11,966 bases of DNA from Candidatus Competibacteraceae bacterium (GTDB lineage Bacteria > Pseudomonadota > Gammaproteobacteria > Competibacterales > Competibacteraceae): contig DPWB01000297.1 of NCBI GenBank assembly GCA_003527885.1, forward strand, positions 1 to 11,966. The letters run 5' to 3'. Below the pieces are notes generated by a model that saw nothing but the letters and a program-made list of their open reading frames with translations, was not told the origin of the DNA and ran no database searches. Position numbers and translations under genes: made by a program. The first letter of the stretch is position 1. Each line of letters starts with the position of its first letter. Of the stretch, positions 6,426 to 11,966 are shown in pieces.

Positions 6426-6456
6426 GGCCGGCTTCGATAAGGCGTTGAAGCCGGCC
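6426..6456 (+). terminator. Hairpin after the exported small protein
   Basis: GGCCGGCTTC (6426-6435) pairs perfectly with GAAGCCGGCC (6447-6456) around an 11-base loop, 14 bases past the stop at 6411. No U-run follows. It separates the first pair of genes from the second metallopeptidase gene and may end or attenuate transcription. Confidence 0.4.
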
Positions 6457-6495
6457 GGTTCGATCATATAAACCCCCCATCCTTTTCAGAAGTCG

Positions 6496-6543
6496 ATGCC
6501 CATCGATCAGTTCGGCTCGCCGGGGCAGGAGGTAAAGCGGTGA
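6496..6543 (+). CDS. Possible 15-codon leader ORF coupled to the second metallopeptidase
   Basis: ATG at 6496 opens MPIDQFGSPGQEVKR, whose TGA (6541-6543) overlaps the GTG start of the next gene as GTGA. The strong AGGAGG of that next gene lies inside this mini-ORF. Its own ribosome site is poor. It could be chance, a coupling leader, or a remnant of a longer upstream gene. Confidence 0.2.
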   Translation: MPIDQFGSPGQEVKR

Positions 6544-7349
6544 TCAAATTCAAACCTTATCGCATCGTTGTAAACGGTAACGATCAAGATGATGTGGAGT
6601 ATGGGCGGTGGAAAGCGACGGGCGCCGATCCCGCCAAAAAGCCACAAAACCTGGATGACAAGGAGCTCAAGCCAAATCCATTTTTTTCCGAGCAACATGC
6701 CTTGTATGAAACGGAGGTGTTGCGGCGTCTGTTGAAGATCAGCAAATTAAGAACGGGCCAATTGGTGCTGGCGGCCAGCCGCCAACTCGCCAGCGATCTT
6801 TACATCATACCGCCGGGGATCCGTGATACGGTGATCAGCATCGAGAGCGACAGTATTCGCTTTCAAATTTGCCCCGCTTCGACCGCCCACGCGCGTCCGG
6901 CCAACCCGTACCTGAAAAACTCCCGAGTAGTATTTTCGCCGTTCCTGACAGGCTCTTGCCCTAAAGATGCGCCCTACGCGGATGATTCCACACTTTTACA
7001 TGAATTGGTTCATGGGGTTCGGCCGAGCCAGTTCGAGAAATTGAAACCGGAGTCGACTAACGACCAATGGACCGACCTGGAGGAGTTTTTTGCGGTCATC
7101 GTTCAAGACATCTACCTGTCGGAGCGTGGCGACAAGGAGGTCAGAGGCGGCCATGACGCGGGCGCCAGCAGCTTGCCCGCCACCCGGGTCGCGTCCTACG
7201 AATTCATGGAGAATAAGACCAACTACGCTCGGGTCAAGGCGGCCCTCAAGCGCGAGAAGCTGGCCCAGCAGCTAGCGCTGTTGGAGGATATTCCTTTCAA
7301 TCCGTTTGCGGAATTCGAACGGGCGAAGCATGACCTGCGCTCGATTTAA
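6540..7349 (+). CDS. Second HExxH metallopeptidase-like protein, possible effector
   Basis: A 269-residue protein without signal peptide or membrane segments. The zinc motif is LLHELVHGVRPSQ, with H154, E155 and H158. About 23 residues later DLEEFFAVIVQDIYLSERG gives E181 or E182 as the likely third ligand. The arrangement LLHELVH, then EEFFAVIV-IY-SE-G and a following GGHDAG resembles uncharacterised metallopeptidase-like proteins seen as T6SS or Rhs cargo (from memory, unverified). It shares only the HExxH motif with the protein at 5543-6010, so it is not a recent duplicate. The GTG start at 6540 is well supported by AGGAGG (6527-6532), seven bases upstream. The C-terminus is Lys/Arg-rich and helical. 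No partner gene follows: the stop overlaps the stop of the convergent sulfatase gene. A cognate immunity protein, if needed, is not evident. Confidence 0.7.
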   Translation: MIKFKPYRIVVNGNDQDDVEYGRWKATGADPAKKPQNLDDKELKPNPFFSEQHALYETEVLRRLLKISKLRTGQLVLAASRQLASDLYIIPPGIRDTVISIESDSIRFQICPASTAHARPANPYLKNSRVVFSPFLTGSCPKDAPYADDSTLLHELVHGVRPSQFEKLKPESTNDQWTDLEEFFAVIVQDIYLSERGDKEVRGGHDAGASSLPATRVASYEFMENKTNYARVKAALKREKLAQQLALLEDIPFNPFAEFERAKHDLRSI

Positions 7350-9313
7350 GGCCGGCCCAACAAGCCGGCCTTGAAAGCCAAACTCGCACCCTGATAGACG
7401 CTGATAGCCTCGGTGATCGCCACAGGGTCGTCAGCGGTCAGCCGGGTGGCGAGCGATTCCCAATCCACGGTTTCGACGCGCGCCCGCTGGCCGGGATTCA
7501 GGATGACCAATCGGTCGTTTTCGAGATAGCCGACGGTCTGGTAGGTGCTGATCAGCGCATGTTCCTTGCCGGCGGGCAAGCGGTTCACATCGTGGCCGAA
7601 AAACTTGCTGGTGTAGGACCAGTTCAGAAGGCCAAGCAGGGTCGGCGCAATGTCGATCTGCGCGATCAGGCGTCCGTTGCGAGCGGGTGGGAGCAGCTTG
7701 GGAGCGTAAATCAGCAGCGGAATCCGGTAGCGCGCCAGCGGCAGGTCGGTCTTGCCCGCCGCCGAGGCCTGATGGTCGGCGACGATCACGAAAACCGTCC
7801 CATCGAACCAGGGTTTGCTGGCGGCTCGCGCCAGAAAATCGCCCAAGGCCCAATCGGCGTATTTCACCGCGCCATCGCGCCCGGTCTTGGACGGAATGTC
7901 GATGCGGCCTTCCGGGTAGGTGTAAGGCCGGTGGTTGGAAGTGGTCATGAGATGCGCGAAAAACGGCTGGCCGGCGGCGTGCTTCGCGTCGAAGGTTTCC
8001 AGCGCCTTGGTGTAGAGGTCTTCGTCGGCGATGCCCCAGATATTCTCGTGGTGGATCCGGCTTTTGTCGACCGACAGCCGGTCGATGACCTGGTAGCCGT
8101 TGTGGCCGAAAAACCCGTTCATGTTGTCGAAGTAGCCGTAGCCGCCGTACATGAAGAAGCTGGCGTAGCCTTTGGCGTTGAAGGCCGACGCCAGCGAAAA
8201 CAGGTTTTCGTTGTGCGGGCGGCGTACGATGGCGTTGCCCGGCGTGGGCGGCACCGATAGCGCCAAGGCTTCCAAACCGCGCACGGTGCGGGTTCCCGAA
8301 GCGAAGGCGCGGGGGAAGAACACGCTCTCTCGCGTCAGGCGATCCAGGGTCGGCGTGATGTTTTTGGCATTGCCAAATGTTTGCATGAAATCGGCGCTCA
8401 TGCTTTCCAGCATTACCAGGACCACGTTCGGGTGTAGCTCTGGCCCTGGAGAGGTAATCCGGTAGGCCAATTCGCGCGGGTCGGCGCTGAGCGGTTCGCC
8501 GCCGGTCAACAGCATTTCCTGCCGCAATCGAGCGAAAACGACATCTTCAGGCAAGGTTCGATAAAAACGGCTGTAGTCGAGTTCATTGTCCTTGAACGCG
8601 CGCACGAACTCGAACACCCCATTCCCGGCGATCTCCCGCGCATAAACATTTTGGAGTTCGTCACGGAGGTTGCCGGAAACGCTGGCCAGCAAGCCAGCCG
8701 CCAGCAAGGCGTGCGCGGCGAACCAGCCCAGCCGCGATTTCAGCGGGGTTGCCTGAGTGAGTTGGCGTTCGAGGCGTTGCCGCAGTGAAACCGCCGCCAG
8801 CAAGGACAGGCCGCCCAGCGCGCCCAGAATCCAGCCGACCGGATAGGATTCGCGGATATTGCCGATGACTTCATCGGTATAAATCAGATAATCGACCGCG
8901 ATGAAATTGAAGCGGGAGGAAAATTCGCTCCAGAAAAACCACTCCGCCGCCGCGCCGAACAGCAAGGCGAACAGACCGCCGGCCATTCCCACCAGCACCA
9001 GGATTTGCGTGAGTCGAAACCGGGTCCAGCGGGCGGGCAGCAGCGTCAGCAGCAAGCTCAACGGTAATGCCAGCAGCAAGGCGACGGTGAGATCGTAGAG
9101 CAGGCCCAACGCCACCGCGCCGGCCAGCGTCGCCAGCGTCCAATCCGCGTCGCCGCCCACCCGCAGCGCCAGCGCCAGCCGGGTCAGGGCAAACAGCAGC
9201 AGGATGGCGGCGACGGTGTCCAGCACCAGGCCATAACGGCCAACCGAACACCGTCGGCCCGCTGAATGAGCGTGATCAGCCTGGCTCGGCAGCACCCATT
9301 CAAGCGGCCGCAC
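7346..9313 (-). CDS. LTA-synthase-like inner-membrane sulfatase/phosphoglycerol transferase
   Basis: A 655-residue alkaline-phosphatase-superfamily enzyme of the LTA synthase/OpgB type. The N-terminal third is membrane: about five hydrophobic segments (near 29-50, 59-92, 101-123, 157-177 and 200-216). The C-terminal domain, facing the periplasm, has the metal and catalytic residues: E303 in [10 protein letters not shown], the nucleophile probably T343 in [13 protein letters not shown]461 in [11 protein letters not shown], and D513/H514 in VADHQA. Such enzymes move phosphoglycerol or phosphoethanolamine groups onto envelope glycans or lipids; in Gram-negatives the acceptor is often unknown. 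The start is GTG at 9311-9313, inside the end of leuA (14-base overlap), with AGG a few bases upstream; a second GTG at codon 7 is possible. Its expression should follow leuA through coupling. The stop overlaps that of the convergent metallopeptidase gene. Confidence 0.85.
   Translation of the reverse strand: MRPLEWVLPSQADHAHSAGRRCSVGRYGLVLDTVAAILLLFALTRLALALRVGGDADWTLATLAGAVALGLLYDLTVALLLALPLSLLLTLLPARWTRFRLTQILVLVGMAGGLFALLFGAAAEWFFWSEFSSRFNFIAVDYLIYTDEVIGNIRESYPVGWILGALGGLSLLAAVSLRQRLERQLTQATPLKSRLGWFAAHALLAAGLLASVSGNLRDELQNVYAREIAGNGVFEFVRAFKDNELDYSRFYRTLPEDVVFARLRQEMLLTGGEPLSADPRELAYRITSPGPELHPNVVLVMLESMSADFMQTFGNAKNITPTLDRLTRESVFFPRAFASGTRTVRGLEALALSVPPTPGNAIVRRPHNENLFSLASAFNAKGYASFFMYGGYGYFDNMNGFFGHNGYQVIDRLSVDKSRIHHENIWGIADEDLYTKALETFDAKHAAGQPFFAHLMTTSNHRPYTYPEGRIDIPSKTGRDGAVKYADWALGDFLARAASKPWFDGTVFVIVADHQASAAGKTDLPLARYRIPLLIYAPKLLPPARNGRLIAQIDIAPTLLGLLNWSYTSKFFGHDVNRLPAGKEHALISTYQTVGYLENDRLVILNPGQRARVETVDWESLATRLTADDPVAITEAISVYQGASLAFKAGLLGRP
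7348..7372. terminator. Hairpin at the convergent gene ends
   Basis: AAGGCCGGC (7348-7356), loop CCAACAA, GCCGGCCTT (7364-7372): a perfect 9-bp stem starting inside the overlapping stop codons of the two convergent genes. It lies within the coding end of the sulfatase gene. No U-run follows on either strand; a bidirectional, Rho-assisted stop is plausible. Confidence 0.4.
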
Positions 9314-11048
9314 TAGCGGCCTGTCGCGGTTGTTCGGAACCCTCGCTCACCGGTTCGCCCAGCGTTTGGCGCAACGCCCGGTTGACGGCGCTGACCACCG
9401 CGTTCAACGAGGCCGTGACGATGTTGCTGTCGATGCCGACCCCGAACCGCGTGGCCGGCTCGCCGTCCATCCGCACCTCGACATAGCAGACGGCGGTGGC
9501 GTTCGCGCCGGCCCCCATGGCGTGTTCGTGATAATCGACCACCTTCACTTTCAAACCGCAATGCCGGTTCAGGGCATCGGTGAAGGCGTCGATGGGTCCG
9601 TTGCCCTTGCCGGAAATCGCTCGCTCCCGGCCGCGTTCGCGGAGGGTGGCGGTCAGCTTGCGCACGCCGCTAGCGTGGCCGTCGGGAATGGTGCGATGCT
9701 CGACGAAGTGGAACGGTTCAGTCAGTTGCAAGTATTCCGCCCCGAACGCCGCCCAAATGTCATCCGAGGTGATTTCCTTGCCGGTGGCGTCGGCGATGGC
9801 CTGCACCCGCTGGCTGAATTCGACTTGCAAGCGGCGCGGCAGCCGCAAGCCGTGATCTTTTTCGAGCAGATAGGCGATGCCGCCCTTGCCGGACTGGCTG
9901 TTGACCCGGATCACCGCCTCGTAAGTCCGGCCCAGATCGGTCGGATCGACCGGCAAATAGGGGACTTCCCAGCGGGGGTCGCCGCTGGCCCAGCGTTTTT
10001 CCTGGGCGGCGAAGCCTTTTTTGATGGCGTCCTGATGCGAGCCGGAAAAGGCGGTGAACACCAGGTCGCCGGCGTAGGGATGACGGGGGTGCACCGGAAT
10101 CTGGTTGCAGTATTCGGCGGTGCGGACGATGTCGTCCATCACCGAGAAATCCAAGCCCGGCTCGATGCCTTGGCTGTAGAGATTCAACGCCAGCGTGACC
10201 AGATCGACGTTGCCGGTGCGCTCGCCGTTGCCGAACAAGCAGCCTTCCACGCGATCCGCGCCCGCCATCAAGGCCAACTCGGCGGCGGCGACGGCGGTGC
10301 CGCGGTCGTTGTGCGGGTGTACGCTGACGATGATGGAGTCGCGGCGCGAAACCCGCCGGCAGAACCATTCGATCTGATCGGCGTAGACATTCGGCGTCGC
10401 CATCTCGACGGTCGCCGGCAAGTTGAGGATGACCTTGTGCTCCGGCGTCGGTTGCCAGATGTCCAGCACCGCCTCGCAGATTTCCAGGGCGAAATCCATC
10501 TCGGTAAAGCAGAAGGTTTCCGGCGAATACTCGAACGTCCAGTCCGTTTCAGGCTGTTCGGCGGCGCATTCCATAAACAGCCGCGCTCCGAAGCCCGCCA
10601 GTTCGATGGAACCCGCCCGATCGACCCCGAACACTACCTCGCGGAAAATCGGCGCGGTGGCGTTGTACAGGTGCGGGATGGCGCGCTGAACCCCTTTCAG
10701 GCTGGCGAAGGTGCGGCGGATCAAATCCTCGCGGGATTGGGTCAGCACTTGCACCGCCACATCGTCCGGCACCCGGCCGCCTTCGATCAGCCCGCGCACG
10801 AAATCGAAGTCGGTTTGCGAGGCCGACGGAAAAGCGACCTCGATTTCCTTGAAGCCCATTCGCACCAACAGATCGAAGTAACGGCGCTTGCGCTCGCTGT
10901 CCATCGGCTCGATCAAGGCTTGATTGCCGTCGCGCAAGTCGGAGCTACACCAGCGCGGTGCGTGGCTGATGGTGCGCGAGGGCCATTGCCGATCCGGTAA
11001 GTGGATCGGGGGAAAAGGGCGGTATTTACTGTGGATATCCTGATGCAT
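9300..11048 (-). CDS. leuA: 2-isopropylmalate synthase, long form
   Basis: Catalyses the first committed step of leucine synthesis, condensing acetyl-CoA with 2-oxoisovalerate. At 582 residues it is the long (Pseudomonas/Mycobacterium-like) form rather than the roughly 520-residue enteric form. The TIM-barrel signature [15 protein letters not shown] includes R39 and D40. The metal site HPHNDRGT has H244 and H246, followed by [15 protein letters not shown]. The C-terminal region has the regulatory leucine-binding type domain ([40 protein letters not shown]). It ends in an Ala-rich tail. ATG at 11046-11048 is the only reasonable start, although the Shine-Dalgarno is weak. The end overlaps the sulfatase-like gene by 14 bases. 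Upstream lies a likely leader peptide and attenuator, so leucine should control it both at the enzyme and at transcription. No other leu genes are in the window. Confidence 0.95.
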   Translation of the reverse strand: MHQDIHSKYRPFPPIHLPDRQWPSRTISHAPRWCSSDLRDGNQALIEPMDSERKRRYFDLLVRMGFKEIEVAFPSASQTDFDFVRGLIEGGRVPDDVAVQVLTQSREDLIRRTFASLKGVQRAIPHLYNATAPIFREVVFGVDRAGSIELAGFGARLFMECAAEQPETDWTFEYSPETFCFTEMDFALEICEAVLDIWQPTPEHKVILNLPATVEMATPNVYADQIEWFCRRVSRRDSIIVSVHPHNDRGTAVAAAELALMAGADRVEGCLFGNGERTGNVDLVTLALNLYSQGIEPGLDFSVMDDIVRTAEYCNQIPVHPRHPYAGDLVFTAFSGSHQDAIKKGFAAQEKRWASGDPRWEVPYLPVDPTDLGRTYEAVIRVNSQSGKGGIAYLLEKDHGLRLPRRLQVEFSQRVQAIADATGKEITSDDIWAAFGAEYLQLTEPFHFVEHRTIPDGHASGVRKLTATLRERGRERAISGKGNGPIDAFTDALNRHCGLKVKVVDYHEHAMGAGANATAVCYVEVRMDGEPATRFGVGIDSNIVTASLNAVVSAVNRALRQTLGEPVSEGSEQPRQAASAAA

Positions 11049-11103
11049 GGCAAATTTTCTCTGCTTGACGATCGATGGGTTTACAGTGCCGGAAAACGCG
11101 AAT

Positions 11104-11141
11104 GCGGCGTGGATACAGCCGCCGGGCCGCCGCTAGGCCCG
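11104..11141 (-). promoter_or_regulatory. Candidate attenuator hairpins of leuA
   Basis: Read on the minus strand, CGGGCC, loop TAGCGGC, GGCCCG (11141 to 11123) forms a perfect 6-bp hairpin whose loop starts with the leader stop codon. It is followed directly by GCGGC, nine bases, GCCGC (11122 to 11104), and then, after seven bases, by four U (11096 to 11093). A ribosome reaching the leader stop would block the first hairpin, while one stalled at the leucine codons would not. The arms are adjacent rather than overlapping, so the exact switch is inferred and the terminator is not classical. Confidence 0.4.
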
Positions 11142-11255
11142 ACGACCGCGACTCAGTCGAAGCAGAGCGAGAGAGAGGGTGCGCACGGAGACGGGACGAC
11201 GAAGGCCACGGGCAATGCGGGGAGCGAAACGGTGGGATCGGTCAGAATCAGACAT
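11133..11255 (-). CDS. Probable leucine leader peptide of leuA, 40 residues
   Basis: An ORF starting ATG at 11253-11255 with GAGG nine bases upstream (plus-strand 11265-11268) and ending at TAG (11133-11135), 84 bases before leuA. Near its end lies TLSLALLRLSRGRRA, with five leucines in eight codons (CTC, CTC, CTG, CTT, CTG). This is the layout of ribosome-mediated attenuators in front of leucine genes: a stall at leucine codons when charged tRNA-Leu is scarce changes the folding of the downstream RNA. The Arg-rich end and the position immediately before GC-rich hairpins fit. The peptide is longer and more basic than the enteric LeuL, so initiation at an internal GTG (giving about 17 residues) is an alternative, although that has no Shine-Dalgarno. 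Confidence 0.5.
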   Translation of the reverse strand: MSDSDRSHRFAPRIARGLRRPVSVRTLSLALLRLSRGRRA

Positions 11256-11394
11256 TGGGACAATCCTCGAAAGCGGTTCGGATGATCGACGGCGACAACA
11301 GAACCCGGCGCTCCACTCAGGAGGCCGGGCCACTCAGTCGCAGTTCGAACCGCTCGCGGGATTGTGCGCTCATAATGGGTTCAAAATAACGCAC

Positions 11395-11424
11395 TTGGCT
11401 GTTTCGGGTCAAGTTGAATGTAAA
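11395..11424 (+). promoter_or_regulatory. Sigma70-like promoter candidate for cytochrome b561
   Basis: TTGGCT (11395-11400), 18 bases, TGTAAA (11419-11424); each box matches four of six consensus bases. The -10 overlaps the Fur box, which fits repression. For leuA, on the other strand, TTGACC (plus-strand 11407-11412) is a possible -35 with only poor -10 choices. The remaining part of 11256-11394 shows no gene; it contains two copies of CCACTCAG (11313-11320, 11330-11337) of unclear meaning. Confidence 0.3.
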
Positions 11425-11438
11425 TCGTTATCATTAGC
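11420..11438. promoter_or_regulatory. Fur box upstream of cytochrome b561
   Basis: Read on the minus strand, GCTAATGATAACGATTTAC matches the 19-base classical Fur consensus at 14 positions, including the run TAATGATAA. It lies 56 bases before the start codon of the cytochrome gene and overlaps its likely -10 region. Iron-dependent repression of that gene is therefore expected; an effect on the divergent leuA promoter is possible. Confidence 0.6.
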
Positions 11439-11494
11439 GAATCGGTCATGCCGACCATTGCGCTTCCGCTTTTCCTGACAGAGAGGGTTTATCT

Positions 11495-11966
11495 ATGTCC
11501 GATACGTCGCAACCGTTGCAAACCGTCAAGGTCTGGGATCTACCAACCCGGCTGTTTCACTGGACGCTGGTCGTGCTCATGATCGCTCAATGGCTGACCG
11601 CCGAGAACAGCGACACCATGACCTATCACATCTGGGGCGGTTACACGATCCTGGTTTTAGTGCTGTTCCGCCTGATCTGGGGCTTCGTGGGCAGCGATAC
11701 CGTCCGCTTCAGCGATTTCGTCCGAGGACCCGGCGCGGCGATGGAGTACGTCAAGGCGTTGCTGCGGGGCGAGACGCCGCTGTATCTGGGCCATAACCCC
11801 ATGGGGGGCTGGTCGATCCTGGCGATGCTGGCGCTGTTGCTGGTTCAGGCGGGAACCGGTCTATTCGCCAACGACGATATCACCATCGAGGGACCGCTGT
11901 ACGGTTGGGTGTCAAAAAGCACCAGCGATTGGTTGACCACCGTTCATAAATTCAATTTCAACCTGT
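11495..11966 (+). CDS. Cytochrome b561-family protein (CybB-like), 3' end missing
   Basis: A di-haem b-type cytochrome of the inner membrane, of the CybB/COG3658 kind that passes electrons between quinol or cytochrome partners. 157 residues are visible before the window ends. VWDLPTRLFHWTLVVLMIAQ opens the first membrane helix with H22. YHIWGGYTILVLVLFRLIWG gives the second helix with H45. GHNPMGGWSILAMLALLLVQ forms the third, and TTVHKFNFNL starts the fourth with H151. H22, H45 and H151 are candidate haem ligands. There is no cleavable signal. The ATG at 11495 has AGAGGG seven bases upstream (11482-11487). It is divergent from leuA and carries a Fur box, suggesting expression under iron limitation. 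The missing end should include the remaining haem ligand. Confidence 0.92.
   Translation, partial: MSDTSQPLQTVKVWDLPTRLFHWTLVVLMIAQWLTAENSDTMTYHIWGGYTILVLVLFRLIWGFVGSDTVRFSDFVRGPGAAMEYVKALLRGETPLYLGHNPMGGWSILAMLALLLVQAGTGLFANDDITIEGPLYGWVSKSTSDWLTTVHKFNFNL

Noticed and set aside
7559..8260. Plus-strand open frame antisense to the sulfatase gene
   Set aside because: No motifs or ribosome site; the opposite strand encodes a clear catalytic domain over the same bases.
9330..11000. Long plus-strand open frame (about 556 codons) antisense to leuA
   Set aside because: It mirrors the codon pattern of leuA, has no family motifs and is a known artefact of high third-position G+C.
11313..11337. Two CCACTCAG direct repeats as a CRISPR or attachment site
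   Set aside because: Only two 8-base copies with no further periodicity, integrase or spacer pattern.
1..11966. tRNA, rRNA, insertion sequence or CRISPR array anywhere in the window
   Set aside because: No cloverleaf-like conserved arms, rRNA segments, transposase motifs or regularly spaced repeats were seen on reading both strands.

Overview
The window looks like chromosomal DNA of a GC-rich gammaproteobacterium. The evidence is the RluB, YciK-like SDR, DUF4124 and CybB-type cytochrome b561 families, a good Fur box, and a leuA leader peptide of proteobacterial type. I cannot fix the genus; methanotroph-like or Competibacter-like lineages are possible but unproven. Most of the window is ordinary housekeeping sequence. 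The unusual part is the plus-strand block at about 5311-7349, which is visibly poorer in G+C (19/60 in 5341-5400 and 25/60 in 5581-5640, against 37/60 in 9901-9960, counted by hand).

Layout. 1-966 (+): 3' part of rluB, ending in a long basic low-complexity tail and overlapping tail-to-tail with the next gene. 935-2586 (-): a probable two-gene operon of a squalene/phytoene-synthase-like protein and a YciK-like short-chain dehydrogenase, both with degenerate catalytic motifs. 2587-2730: divergent intergenic region with two perfect inverted repeats. 2731-2916 (+): small hypothetical protein. 2964-3921 (-): a universal stress protein followed by an overlapping double-DUF4124 secreted protein. 4162-5244 (+): a protein with Asp-rich calcium-binding-like loops, ending at a strong hairpin. 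5543-7349 (+): an HExxH metallopeptidase-like protein, a small signal-peptide-bearing protein with two cysteines, and a second unrelated HExxH protein. 7346-11048 (-): leuA (long-form 2-isopropylmalate synthase) translationally overlapping an LTA-synthase-like membrane sulfatase. 11049-11494: regulatory region holding a probable leucine leader peptide and attenuator for leuA, and a Fur box for the divergent gene. 11495-end (+): cytochrome b561, cut by the window end.

How the genes work together. leuA appears to be controlled by ribosome-mediated attenuation at leucine codons, with the sulfatase-like gene co-translated behind it. The cytochrome gene is probably repressed by Fur. The 5543-7349 block reads most naturally as a small effector or toxin-like module: two cytosol-made, zinc-protease-like proteins around an exported partner that could be an immunity protein. 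No secretion apparatus, VgrG, PAAR or Rhs gene is in the window, so that role is inference. No tRNA, rRNA, CRISPR array, transposase or insertion sequence was seen.
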